From: CAYXPG01 sp964564845
GTDB taxonomy: Bacteria; Planctomycetota; Phycisphaerae; Sedimentisphaerales; Anaerobacaceae
DNA: 15,829 nucleotides
Direction: 5' to 3'
Assembly (NCBI GenBank): GCA_964564845.1
Contig: CAZMCN010000041.1
Coordinates: 1-15,829 of the forward strand
Below, in pieces: positions 1-7,034 of the stretch. The number at the start of each line of letters is the position of its first letter. Position 1 is the stretch's first letter. The position numbers and the translations under genes are program-made. The notes under the pieces were generated by a model, which was not told the origin of the DNA, searched no databases, and worked only from the letters and a program-made list of their open reading frames with translations.

Positions 1-679
1 AGTCATACACCACTATAGCATCGTGAAGTGCCATACTGTCTCCACCTGCCTTGCCCCCGGATATACCCTGCTTGCCTACGGATATCCCCGCCTCTGCGGG
101 AGAACTGGCCGCAACTTTGCCTGCACTGCTTAGTACAGAAGTAACGAGCTTCGTCGCTTCAGAGGCACTTACGTAATACAGCGTGAAGACCTTGTTAACC
201 ATTCGGCTCTTGTCTTCCTTGATTCTTGTGTATTCCTGAGCGGTATAAACCCTTATGAAATTTCCGTCTCGTTCATACTTGAATTGATAGCCCAGAACCG
301 CCTCCATCGCCTGTTCAAATGTAACATCATAAAGAGTTGTAACATTAAGCTGGCCGTCAACTTTCGACGACGGCACAATATTTACCTTGTATAGTGCCGC
401 CAATGTCCGAAGCCCGTCCCTGATAGTCGCATCTTTCTCAAAATTAAGTAACTTAATCATCCCTTCTCTGGATGCTTCTTCTGTCTCCTCCGAAGCCGGG
501 CCACCCTGACCCGAAAAATCTTCGTTGCCGCCGGCTTCAAGTTCTGCTGCTATGGCCTCTGCCGGATTTTCAATAACGCTGCCAACAGCAATTGCGGCCA
601 TAAAAACCAGAACAAGAGTCCATATAAACAAGTTCTTTCCGACTTTGTTTTTATTGTCTGAATTCTTATTGTGATACAT
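1..679 (-). CDS. Secretin (PilQ/GspD-like), N-terminal part; gene runs off the left edge
   Basis: This is the outer-membrane secretin of the secretion/pilus cluster, and only the first 226 codons are present. The ATG at 677-679 has a strong Shine-Dalgarno (AAGGAGCT, 8 nt upstream). Residues about 17-35 form a hydrophobic signal segment (NLFIWTLVLVFMAAIAV), followed by an acidic linker to about residue 65. Residues about 68-135 fit an STN/N0 secretin domain (IKLLNFEKDATIRDGLRTLA and then FEQAMEAVLGYQFKYERDG). From about residue 155, VNKVFTLYYVSASEATKLV is the typical opening of a secretin N1 (KH-like) module. A Gly/Ser/Ala-rich insert follows near the window edge. The gate domain and beta barrel would lie outside the window. 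It is the last member of a pilM-N-O-P-Q order. PilQ and GspD cannot be separated from this fragment. Confidence 0.85.
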   Translation of the reverse strand, partial: MYHNKNSDNKNKVGKNLFIWTLVLVFMAAIAVGSVIENPAEAIAAELEAGGNEDFSGQGGPASEETEEASREGMIKLLNFEKDATIRDGLRTLAALYKVNIVPSSKVDGQLNVTTLYDVTFEQAMEAVLGYQFKYERDGNFIRVYTAQEYTRIKEDKSRMVNKVFTLYYVSASEATKLVTSVLSSAGKVAASSPAEAGISVGKQGISGGKAGGDSMALHDAIVVYD

Positions 680-704
680 AATTTAGCTCCTTGTTTTAGA
701 AAAC

Positions 705-730
705 TCGTCTTGTGATTTTTCACAAAACGA
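705..730 (-). other. Intergenic hairpin between the pilP-like and secretin genes
   Basis: The 57-bp gap contains TCGT-c-TTGTGA / TCACAA-a-ACGA, which is 10 paired bases with one mismatch around a 4-nt loop. On the minus strand the hairpin is followed by GTTTTC, which is too short a T run for a convincing terminator. It may tune the level of secretin mRNA or protect its 5' end. That role is inference. Confidence 0.35.
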
Positions 731-736
731 CACGAC

Positions 737-1354
737 TCACATCTTCCAATCTGCACTTGAATTATTCTCTTTTAGCTTCAATCGCATCTCCGCTTGTCCA
801 CATCTTAAAAACACCGTCTTTTCTTCAATTTTAACTATTTCACATTCATACATATTCACTCCGTCCCGAATGAGCATTTTGTCCCCCACAACCAACAACT
901 TATCATTTACAAAAGCTCGCCGATTTTTACCCATTACTATCGCACCAAGCTTTAGCTTCTCTGCAATTTTTCTGGCCACTTCTTCATTACCGTTTCTTGA
1001 AACAACATCCACTTCTCTCCTGTCACCAACACCTTTGCCTTCTCTAAAAAAGTCCTGCCAGTTCTTCACAGTAAAAAAGTCTCGGGCAAGCACATCATTA
1101 CGTCCTTTGACCTTCGGCAATTCTATAAAAGATAGCTTTAATGACTCTGTATCGGACTGCCCTATCAGTTTAATCTCTTCAGCCACTGATGACGCTGCAG
1201 CGCTCTGCGGACTCTTGCTCGTGAGCACTCTGACCCACATAAAGACCATTACTGCTATCAGACACAATGCAAAAACAGCCTTTTTCTTATCTATTGCCAA
1301 TCGCCCTGATGCCCCGTTGGCTCCGCTAACATTATTTCGCAGATTTCGCTTCAT
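737..1354 (-). CDS. PilP/GspC-like inner-membrane component
   Basis: This 205-residue protein probably links the inner-membrane platform to the secretin. It has a basic cytoplasmic N-terminus, one membrane segment (about residues 26-43, AVFALCLIAVMVFMWVRVL), and a low-complexity Ser/Ala linker. A C-terminal beta domain (about 135-197) has the pattern of the PilP/GspC HR domain: 'AIVMGKNRRAFVNDKLLVVG' followed by 'YECEIVKIEEKTVFLRC'. PilP is usually a lipoprotein, and no lipobox is visible here. The protein is instead anchored by a transmembrane helix like GspC, so the name is left open. The ATG lies 6 nt after the pilO stop, with GGATAAGAAGGA upstream. Its position between pilO and the secretin is exactly where pilP or gspC belongs. 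Confidence 0.7.
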   Translation of the reverse strand: MKRNLRNNVSGANGASGRLAIDKKKAVFALCLIAVMVFMWVRVLTSKSPQSAAASSVAEEIKLIGQSDTESLKLSFIELPKVKGRNDVLARDFFTVKNWQDFFREGKGVGDRREVDVVSRNGNEEVARKIAEKLKLGAIVMGKNRRAFVNDKLLVVGDKMLIRDGVNMYECEIVKIEEKTVFLRCGQAEMRLKLKENNSSADWKM

Positions 1355-1360
1355 TCCTTC

Positions 1361-1906
1361 TTATCCCTGCTCCGCCTTTGTTCTGTAATAAATAATTCCT
1401 TTTGTCTGCATACTTAGTTCGCCGCTAAAATTGTTATCATTTTTAAGTGTTACCTGCTCAATGCGAATCAACCTGTCCATCGTTTGCACACGTTTGTAAA
1501 ATTCAAATATCTGCCCTAAACTCCCTTTGCACTTCATACTTACCGGTATGCAGTTCAGGTTATTGGTTTTTGTCTCCTGGCCCGGCTGGACCTGCTGCTC
1601 ACTGAGACCAAGTTCATTCATCAGATTAGCTATCTCCTGCAAAAAGCCACCGAGGTTCCTGCCGGCCGGCACATTAGCTTCAAACTTTGCGGCTGTTTTT
1701 TGAATATTCGCTAATCGCTCTCTAATTGTGAAAAATTGCGAACTCTCAAGCGATGCTTTATTAAGAACAAACGCCTGTGCAGCTTTTGCCTGCATTACTG
1801 CTCTCCTCTCTCTTCGCAAAGGCAGATAACGAAGCAGAACAAATCCGCCAACCATTACACCGGCCACAACCAAAATTATTATTTGTTTTCTTTCTCGAAA
1901 CACCAT
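1361..1906 (-). CDS. pilO: PilO-like alignment-complex protein
   Basis: This 181-residue bitopic inner-membrane protein would pair with PilN in the platform that couples cytoplasmic PilM to the periplasm. The transmembrane helix lies at about residues 8-26 (IIILVVAGVMVGGFVLLRYL). A predicted coiled coil spans about 30-80, followed by a ferredoxin-like periplasmic domain. The diagnostic PilO pattern is clear: LGGFLQEIANLMNELGL, then IPVSMKCKGSLGQIFEFYKR, then a run in the style of 'Rlirieqvtl'. The length matches the family (about 180-210). The ATG starts 10 nt after the pilN stop with AAAGGG just upstream. Assignment rests on the family pattern plus position in the M-N-O-P-Q order. Confidence 0.85.
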   Translation of the reverse strand: MVFRERKQIIILVVAGVMVGGFVLLRYLPLRRERRAVMQAKAAQAFVLNKASLESSQFFTIRERLANIQKTAAKFEANVPAGRNLGGFLQEIANLMNELGLSEQQVQPGQETKTNNLNCIPVSMKCKGSLGQIFEFYKRVQTMDRLIRIEQVTLKNDNNFSGELSMQTKGIIYYRTKAEQG

Positions 1907-1916
1907 CAGCCCTTTG

Positions 1917-2663
1917 TTACCTTTCTACTCTCCTGTCCTTAGTATCTTCTGCTCCACGAGACGACCCCTCCAGGTAATTCGCCAAATAACAGACTATCTC
2001 AAACTCACTTACCTGATAATTTTCTGTCGCTCTGTTGACGCTCTCTCTCGACACTGCTTTGTTTGCCGTGGAACCAGCCGCAGTTACATCTTTGTTTCGC
2101 GAAAACGATGGATACACCTGACAAAAATACGGCGAATCCTCAAGTCTGCATATCAAATCTCCTACGCTGCTCGAATCAGATGCCACCCCGTCTATCACCA
2201 CCTTAAAACGGCACGCACCGAGTGACAGCTCCGATTTGTCCCGAACCGCTCTGACGCCCGAACCACTCCTCGGCAAGGTCTTATCACCGACCTCAAATTG
2301 TTCAGCCCTGAACTCCACGCTGCTAATCGCTATATTTTCATTAATCAAAAAACTTAGTTCCGCAAAAACACTTCCGACATCTATCCTGGAATCGATTTCC
2401 TGAAGGATATTTACTTCTTTCTGGAATCGTTTCACTTCATTTTTAATCCTGGAAAATTCCTGTGATACGTTTTCTGCTTTGGCCTGCTTCGATTCGGCAT
2501 TAACAAGCTCCGCCGCAGCTTTTGAAATTGAATGGACGGCAACAAAATTCCACACCATCATCACTACAAATATACCGCCAAGGGCGATATATTGAGTTCG
2601 GTAACTAATCTGCCGCTGCGCGGCCTTCTTGTACCAGTTTGGAAGAAAATCAATTTCTTTCAT
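1917..2663 (-). CDS. pilN: PilN-like alignment-complex protein
   Basis: This bitopic protein of 248 residues has a short cytoplasmic N-terminus, MKEIDFLPNWYKKA, corresponding to the conserved 'INLLP' peptide that binds PilM. A transmembrane helix follows at about 26-45 (YIALGGIFVVMMVWNFVAVH), then an Ala/Glu/Lys-rich coiled coil at about 50-95. The periplasmic part should form the PilN ferredoxin-like fold. It is about 50 residues longer than typical PilN because of a polar insert (about 185-230) and a charged C-terminal tail. The start is the ATG 9 nt after the pilM stop, and its Shine-Dalgarno is weak. It sits between pilM and pilO and would heterodimerise with PilO. Confidence 0.85.
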   Translation of the reverse strand: MKEIDFLPNWYKKAAQRQISYRTQYIALGGIFVVMMVWNFVAVHSISKAAAELVNAESKQAKAENVSQEFSRIKNEVKRFQKEVNILQEIDSRIDVGSVFAELSFLINENIAISSVEFRAEQFEVGDKTLPRSGSGVRAVRDKSELSLGACRFKVVIDGVASDSSSVGDLICRLEDSPYFCQVYPSFSRNKDVTAAGSTANKAVSRESVNRATENYQVSEFEIVCYLANYLEGSSRGAEDTKDRRVER

Positions 2664-2672
2664 ACCACCACT

Positions 2673-3836
2673 CTAATCTGTGGCTCCTTTGGAGCCTTTA
2701 AGCCCAAGGCCAACAGCCACTGCCCATTCACAAAGCAGGCCGCGCTTGTCGCTCTCGAAGTTAACATTCATCATATCAAAGCCTCTTAATGGTTGAGCAG
2801 TTTCAATCTCAACCGTCAATTGACGTCTTAAAACATTAAGCAGAATATTTTCATACGCTTCTCCGCCGGCAAAAACCGCCCGCTCCACACGCTTGCCTCT
2901 GAATGTCACTGTGTAATATTTGAAGCAAAGCGATATCTCTCTCGCCAACTCTTCGGCAACGGCACTAATTGCGCCAACCATCACCTGCCGAGTCGAAGCA
3001 TCGAGACCTACACTGCTTGCTGAATCAACACCTGATGCCCAACGACCGTTCTCGATGCCGACTGATGACGAATCTGCCGCCCTTTCCTTTCTCAGCCTCT
3101 CTCGCAGTACCTCGGCATCCAAAATACTAACTCCTAATTTCGCCGCTACCTGGCGATTAAATTTATCTCCCCCAATTGGTATTTGCTTAACGAAACTGAT
3201 TTGTCCCCCACGCCCGAACACCACTGTTGTAAACCAGCTGCCAACATCTACAAAAACCGCCGTCTGCTCCTTGTCCTCCTGACGCCTCAGTGACCTCTCA
3301 AAACTTCTGAACAACGCGCAAGGAACCGAATCTATCGCCGCTGGTCTAAGACCCATCTGCTCAACCATCTCAATATGGCTTCTTATCGTTTCGTTATCTG
3401 CAACGAATAATACCAGCTCATTTTTCATCTCATCACCCTGTTGAACATTGCCGGCAACCACATAGTTGACCGCGTCTATGTCAGGGTTCAGGCCAAAACG
3501 CTGAGCAACTTCTCCCCTTAGAACCTGTTCTATCTCTTCCGCTTCTGTCTCAACCAATCGCAGAGAAGTTATTTTCAATTTGTCATTCGGCAAACACGAA
3601 ATAACATCTTTCCCGCGAAAGTTACCTTCCGCCAGCATCTGCCTGACTGCAGAGATAACGAACTGGCTTCTCTGTTGCTCGTCTCCATTTATATCGGGGT
3701 CAATTCTGGTCTTGTCCGCTGCTGAAACTCTTATGTGGCCGTCGTTTATCGACAGTTGAATCATCTTGATGGCATTACGACCTATATCTAAGCCTATCGG
3801 CCGAAGATTCCGGTTTTTCAATTTCCAGCTTATCAT
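2673..3836 (-). CDS. pilM: PilM-like actin-fold ATPase
   Basis: This is a cytoplasmic actin-like protein that docks on the N-terminal peptide of PilN. The ATG at 3836 gives 387 residues and is preceded by AAAGGAAATCGCAG. An upstream in-frame TTG at 3896 lies inside the preceding gene and is not favoured. Actin-fold motifs are visible: a phosphate-1-like IGLDIGRNAIKMIQL near the N-terminus; a phosphate-2-like 'AVFVDVGSWFTTVVFGRGG' followed by IPIGGDKFN; and an adenosine-like AVFAGGEAYENIL near residue 330. An insertion rich in Arg, Ser and Asp (about 250-280) separates subdomains. It begins 19 nt after the gspH-like stop, so it is transcribed with the pseudopilins upstream and pilNOP downstream. 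Confidence 0.87.
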   Translation of the reverse strand: MISWKLKNRNLRPIGLDIGRNAIKMIQLSINDGHIRVSAADKTRIDPDINGDEQQRSQFVISAVRQMLAEGNFRGKDVISCLPNDKLKITSLRLVETEAEEIEQVLRGEVAQRFGLNPDIDAVNYVVAGNVQQGDEMKNELVLFVADNETIRSHIEMVEQMGLRPAAIDSVPCALFRSFERSLRRQEDKEQTAVFVDVGSWFTTVVFGRGGQISFVKQIPIGGDKFNRQVAAKLGVSILDAEVLRERLRKERAADSSSVGIENGRWASGVDSASSVGLDASTRQVMVGAISAVAEELAREISLCFKYYTVTFRGKRVERAVFAGGEAYENILLNVLRRQLTVEIETAQPLRGFDMMNVNFESDKRGLLCEWAVAVGLGLKGSKGATD

Positions 3837-3855
3837 CTGCGATTTCCTTTTTTCA

Positions 3856-4374
3856 TCACGGAGAAATCGATATAAAACCTGTAACAGCTTCCACAATAAT
3901 TGTTACTGTCGTTCCATCTGCCTGCAGCCGTATAATGCCGCCGTTAACCGGGCTTCCCAAATAATTGAATTCGACCGCCTCTTCCGAGTTAAAATCAACC
4001 TCTTTTATATCAACTTTATCCAGCCTGCTGTCGCTGCGAAAATCTATTACATAATCGAATCCCTTTTTCACAGGATGCGCTATAACACCGTCCTGGTCTT
4101 TGACACTGTAGCTTTCTGTACTCTCATCAAATACAACCGAAAAATTCTGGCCTCTGCTTATTGCCATACTTTTGGCATACTCAAGGTCCGCCGCAACCAT
4201 ATTGGCCGCCGAGCGAACCTGGCCGCTGCCGGCAGAACTCATCATCGGTATCGCCATCGCCGCAGCAATGGCGATTATCACCACGACAATTAATATCTCT
4301 ATCACAGTAAAACCACTGTCTGTGCTTTGCATTCTCACCACACGCTTACTCCTGTATTGGCGCTTTATGCCCAC
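3856..4374 (-). CDS. gspH: GspH/FimT-like minor pseudopilin
   Basis: This minor pseudopilin has a class III (prepilin) signal: a basic leader ending in D-S-G, then FTVIEILIVVVIIAIAAAMA with Gly at -1 and Glu at +5. The following 'NMVAADLEYAKSMAISRGQN' is characteristic of the GspH/FimT domain, and the rest reads as a beta-rich soluble head. Two starts are possible. The GTG at 4374 has AAAAAGGAT upstream and gives a 20-residue basic leader (172 aa total). The ATG at 4332 gives a 6-residue leader (158 aa). The GTG is kept because of its Shine-Dalgarno and its 4-nt spacing from the upstream microgene. GspH normally sits with gspI-J-K. Here it is separated from them by a 249-bp non-coding gap and a microgene. 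Confidence 0.83.
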   Translation of the reverse strand: MGIKRQYRSKRVVRMQSTDSGFTVIEILIVVVIIAIAAAMAIPMMSSAGSGQVRSAANMVAADLEYAKSMAISRGQNFSVVFDESTESYSVKDQDGVIAHPVKKGFDYVIDFRSDSRLDKVDIKEVDFNSEEAVEFNYLGSPVNGGIIRLQADGTTVTIIVEAVTGFISISP

Positions 4375-4378
4375 ACCA

Positions 4379-4498
4379 CTATCCTTTTTCGTCCTCTTCG
4401 AGAGGCCTCTTTACCGCCCCATCGGACAATACAAACCAACTGTCGCTCATACGGTTATCGCCTTCCTGCCCGACACATCCGGAGCTTACTAAAACCAT
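4379..4498 (-). CDS. 39-residue microprotein gene upstream of gspH
   Basis: I do not recognise this small open frame. It is supported by a near-perfect Shine-Dalgarno, GGGAGG at 4505-4510, placed 6 nt before the ATG at 4496-4498, and by tight spacing (4 nt) to the gspH-like start. The product begins MVLVSSGCVGQEGDN and ends in a charged tail, PLEEDEKG. The middle (SWFVLSDGAVKRPL) faintly resembles the W-x-x-x-x-x-G-x-x-x-G-P pattern of GYF_2 repeats but is too short to assign. Longer in-frame starts exist (ATG at 4531 and 4585) but lack properly spaced ribosome-binding sites. It may be a real small protein or a translated leader that couples to gspH. Confidence 0.4.
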   Translation of the reverse strand: MVLVSSGCVGQEGDNRMSDSWFVLSDGAVKRPLEEDEKG

Positions 4499-4673
4499 TT
4501 TTATCCTCCCGTTATAAATGTCATTTTCCATACCTTCTACAGTTATGGTCAACAGAATTGGTATAACCGTCAATCGATATGACATAAACCGGCTGATTAT
4601 TTCGAGTAACGCAGTGGTCGGGAAATATAACTTACGTTATTAATCTGCTTCAGAATTTTCTTTTCTTTTCACA

Positions 4674-4776
4674 TAAAGGCCGATAAGCCGTCTGCCTTTA
4701 ATCCGTCCCATAAACCCATTGCTGCATTTCTAAGCAATATGCTGGGTTCCCCAAACGCATTATTTCGCGTCTGGAG
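4674..4776 (-). ncRNA. Candidate structured RNA element in the gspK-to-gspH gap
   Basis: Three adjacent hairpins fit the minus-strand transcript. In 5'-to-3' order the first is CTCCAGACGC / GCGTTTGGGG (4767-4776 with 4749-4758), a 10-bp stem with two G-U pairs that are not pairs on the plus strand. The second pairs AACCCATTGCT (4713-4723) with AGCAA (4733-4737) plus TGGGTT (4743-4748), with a 5-nt bulge. The third is TAAAGGC / GCCTTTA (4674-4680 with 4694-4700). The element lies in the leader of the 39-codon gene and gspH. It has no T-tract and no open frame. It does not match a riboswitch class I can recall by eye, so the identity is unknown. Confidence 0.4.
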
Positions 4777-4789
4777 GTCCCTGAAAATC

Positions 4790-4801
4790 CCGACCTGTCG
4801 G
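4790..4801 (-). terminator. Weak terminator-like hairpin after gspK
   Basis: On the minus strand, TTTCCGACAGGTCGGGATTTTC forms a short 4- to 5-bp GC-rich hairpin (CCGAC/GTCGG) about 35 nt after the gspK stop, followed by GATTTTC. The stem is short and the T run is interrupted, so it is at best a leaky terminator. It could equally be the first helix of the structured region that follows. Confidence 0.3.
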
Positions 4802-4834
4802 AAAGATTTGCAAAAACTTCTCGCTTCTGTGTTG

Positions 4835-5854
4835 TTAATTTCTTTCGATACTTCTAAAAAACGCCCCTGCCGCCGGACTAAAAGTTGCTATGTCACCGCC
4901 AAGCGATGCCTTGATTGGTTTCGTTGTGATGACAACGTTACCGCCGCCGCTTATGCCACCGCCGGTAATAAACAACGCCCCGGAAATCACAACTTCGGCC
5001 CCGCTGTCAACCGTCCACTGACCCGCTGTCTGCGCAAGACCGTTAACCTCCATCCTTGCCGCGTTTTTCACTGTTACTGCGCCATCTACCAACATTGCCG
5101 GAGAATTCTTTTGGGCCGTCATCTTTATCGAACCGCCGCTGACTATCAGATGGCCCTTGATAACAAAAGTTTCGTCGATTACCAACTCCTGGTCGATTAG
5201 TTCAACATTGCCGTTGGGGTCAGGCTCATAACTGGCGGTGAAATCGTCTGTGTTAAGGCCGGGGCCGCTAATACCCACCGCTTCACTAATGTCGTATTCC
5301 TGACCCATGCCGCCGGAACCGACAAGGCCCACACTGAAAATATCTCCGTTTATAATGCCGTTATTTGTTAAATTGCCGCCGCAGTAAACATCACCGTTAA
5401 TTGTTACACTATTGGATATTATCGCATCGCCCCCGACCCAGAAAGCAACGCATGGGTCAAGTCGCAACTCGGCTTTTAAAATGCTCAGCCCGACCTTCTC
5501 TCCTGACCTTTCTCTGTACGCACCTGACGTTATCTGATAATTACACTCACCGCGTTTAACTACATTGACATCATAGTAATCGGAACTGCCTGTTATTATT
5601 TGCATACCCTCTGCGCCCGCCCAGTATTCTGAATCAACATCTTGCGGGTGAAGGATAAGCTCCTTCGCATGTTCCAGGCCGGATTCCGCTAAATAATCCA
5701 TTTGCACTCGAAGCAGCATATTCTCACCGCACGCCAATTCGACATCGCTTCGCGACAAAAACCCCAACGATAAAACCGTCACTGCCATAACGATAAATAA
5801 AACAACCAGCAGTGCCGACCCTTTTCTATCGGTTTTATTGCGTTCGCTTTTCAT
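4835..5854 (-). CDS. GspK/PilX-like minor pseudopilin with a beta-solenoid-like C-terminal region
   Basis: The N-terminus (KTDRKG|SALLVVLFIVMAVTVLSLGF) is a prepilin signal with Gly at -1 and no Glu at +5, the hallmark of GspK/PilX-type pseudopilins that cap the pseudopilus tip. The following DYLAESGLEHAKELIL matches the PilX_N/GspK helix. The rest departs from classical GspK, whose SAM-like alpha domains are not evident. After about residue 130 there are short Gly/Val/Ile-rich repeats (ISNSVTINGDVYCGGNLTNN; IKGHLIVSGGSIKMTA; VVISGALFITGGGISGGGNV) that read like a bactofilin-like or right-handed beta-solenoid region. The length of 339 residues is normal for GspK. The ATG overlaps the gspJ-like stop by ATGA, so translation is coupled to the upstream gene. 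Confidence 0.75.
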   Translation of the reverse strand: MKSERNKTDRKGSALLVVLFIVMAVTVLSLGFLSRSDVELACGENMLLRVQMDYLAESGLEHAKELILHPQDVDSEYWAGAEGMQIITGSSDYYDVNVVKRGECNYQITSGAYRERSGEKVGLSILKAELRLDPCVAFWVGGDAIISNSVTINGDVYCGGNLTNNGIINGDIFSVGLVGSGGMGQEYDISEAVGISGPGLNTDDFTASYEPDPNGNVELIDQELVIDETFVIKGHLIVSGGSIKMTAQKNSPAMLVDGAVTVKNAARMEVNGLAQTAGQWTVDSGAEVVISGALFITGGGISGGGNVVITTKPIKASLGGDIATFSPAAGAFFRSIERN

Positions 5855-6525
5855 ATCTCATCATCATCCTGGCTGACAATCTCTCCACTGCTGTTAAGCA
5901 GATTACCTGTCCAGCCGCGAAGTGCAGCGCTTATCTGATAACTGTGCAAAACTCCTTTTTCTTCCATGTCAAATGAAATGGTCAATAACCTGCTCCACGG
6001 CGGCCCCTCGTCATCGTCAAACAAAAACTCCACATTACTGCATTCTCGAACCAAGTATGACCGAGTCTCTGTACATTCATCGACAAACAGGCCCTTGCAA
6101 CCACTCTGTCCAAGCCAATATATCTGTGAAGCCTGGCCGCTGAACCAGGACGCAAGCCAACCGGGGCAGGAGGAAAACTCCAGAAGATTCATACAATTTT
6201 CGCCGCTCACGTTTTCAATATATGCCAGCTCAAGCACATCAATCCTGCCGTTATGAGGATTATCGTCGGCTTTCCAGATTACTACATCATCGCCCGGCGC
6301 CGCACATATTAGTTTGCAGTATCGAACCAGTTCCGATATCTTCAGTGTCGCATAACGCACCTCTGCCTGTTTGCGGCTTGTGTCATCGCTTGCCTCATTC
6401 ACCGTCCCCAGGGCATAAGCTAATGTGGCAACAGCAGTTAACACAATGCTCGTAACCACCAGTGCAACTAACAGCTCAACTAACGTCATCCCCTTATCAT
6501 TACGCCTTTGATTTATTTGCATCAT
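5851..6525 (-). CDS. gspJ: GspJ/PilW-like minor pseudopilin
   Basis: This is a minor pseudopilin of 224 residues. Its class III signal, RRNDKG|MTLVELLVALVVTSIV, has Gly at -1 and Glu at +5. The helix continues to 'QAEVRYATLKISELVRYCKL', typical of GspJ/PilW, and a beta-rich domain follows. Four or more Cys residues (CKLICAAPG, ENCMN, SSCPG, SGCKG, DECTE, RECSN) suggest disulfides in the exported domain. The ATG overlaps the gspI-like stop (ATGA at 6522-6525). A GAGG lies immediately upstream, better spaced for the second Met at 6522. The 3' end overlaps gspK, so I-J-K form a translationally coupled set expected to initiate pseudopilus assembly. Confidence 0.82.
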   Translation of the reverse strand: MMQINQRRNDKGMTLVELLVALVVTSIVLTAVATLAYALGTVNEASDDTSRKQAEVRYATLKISELVRYCKLICAAPGDDVVIWKADDNPHNGRIDVLELAYIENVSGENCMNLLEFSSCPGWLASWFSGQASQIYWLGQSGCKGLFVDECTETRSYLVRECSNVEFLFDDDEGPPWSRLLTISFDMEEKGVLHSYQISAALRGWTGNLLNSSGEIVSQDDDEI

Positions 6526-6950
6526 CCTCTGCCAATCAATCGTTTCAAACTTACTATTTCTGTGCCTCTGTAATATACTCTCACTCTAACGAGAATAAAG
6601 TTTGCTTCCGCCACCCCGCTTTCCTGCGGAACATAAACATACTCGCAGCTTACATCTCTGCTGAAATTCGCATAATTTGAATCAGTAAATATTGCCCCGC
6701 TTGCGTCTTTCACCTCGCCCTGCAGCTCATAATCATCCACTATCTGCTCAAACGGCGTATTTATAATCTTCTCCATCAAATCGGATGCCAACTTGGCCGC
6801 CAGCGTTCGTCGTCTTCCTTCAGCCCGCACCTGAAGACCCGATGTAAACGGCATAAGCACACCCGCCGCAGCGATGCCAAGAACAACCGTTGCAATCATC
6901 GCCTCTGCTAACGTAAATCCCGTATCTTTAACTTGTAGTTTGTAACTCAT
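6522..6950 (-). CDS. gspI: GspI/PilV-like minor pseudopilin
   Basis: This is a minor pseudopilin of 142 residues. The leader MSYKLQVKDTG is followed by FTLAEAMIATVVLGIAAAGV, with Gly at -1 and Glu at +5. The helix runs into RRRTLAAKLASDLMEKI, which matches the GspI/PilV pattern (the region where 'aaxlAxxxlE' is conserved). The rest is a small alpha/beta head. The ATG at 6950 has no recognisable Shine-Dalgarno, only an AT-rich run (ATTATTTTTT). It is separated from the upstream pseudopilin gene by an 84-bp gap holding a dispersed repeat. It overlaps gspJ by ATGA. Length and position support GspI rather than another major pseudopilin. Confidence 0.82.
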   Translation of the reverse strand: MSYKLQVKDTGFTLAEAMIATVVLGIAAAGVLMPFTSGLQVRAEGRRRTLAAKLASDLMEKIINTPFEQIVDDYELQGEVKDASGAIFTDSNYANFSRDVSCEYVYVPQESGVAEANFILVRVRVYYRGTEIVSLKRLIGRG

Positions 6951-6970
6951 AAAAAATAATCAATAAAATT

Positions 6971-6997
6971 GTCATTCTGAGCACAGCGAAGAATCTC
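6971..6997. repeat. Dispersed intergenic repeat, GTCATTCTGAGC…GCGAAGAATCTC type
   Basis: The segment GTCATTCTGAGCACAGCGAAGAATCTC is an imperfect inverted repeat (ATTCT…AGAAT). From memory, this sequence type recurs between genes in many environmental bacterial genomes. It is flanked on both sides by AATAATCAAT/ATTATCAATAATC runs (about 6956-6964 and 7004-7031). It sits in the 84-bp gap between two pseudopilin genes. Only one copy is present in the window, so its repetitive nature is recalled, not demonstrated here. Confidence 0.5.
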
Positions 6998-7034
6998 AAC
7001 CAAATAATCAATTATCAATAATCACTAATCAATT

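Noticed and set aside
870..1388. 172-codon open frame on the plus strand opposite the pilP-like gene
   Set aside because: It is a mirror of a well-supported minus-strand gene, with Ser/Thr/Pro-rich low-complexity composition and no family resemblance. The same holds for the other plus-strand frames (for example 2920-3282, 3766-4293, 7060-7422).
4506..4527. Seven-codon leader frame (MTFITGG) with a GAAGG site, just before the 39-codon microgene
   Set aside because: Too short to support. Its end merely overlaps the GGGAGG of the next frame.
4660..4806. c-di-GMP (GEMM) riboswitch or tRNA-like element in the gspK-gspH gap
   Set aside because: The GGCAAAC and GGGACGCAAAGC core of GEMM-I and a T-loop GGTTCRANNC arm were looked for and not found. 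Only generic hairpins remain.
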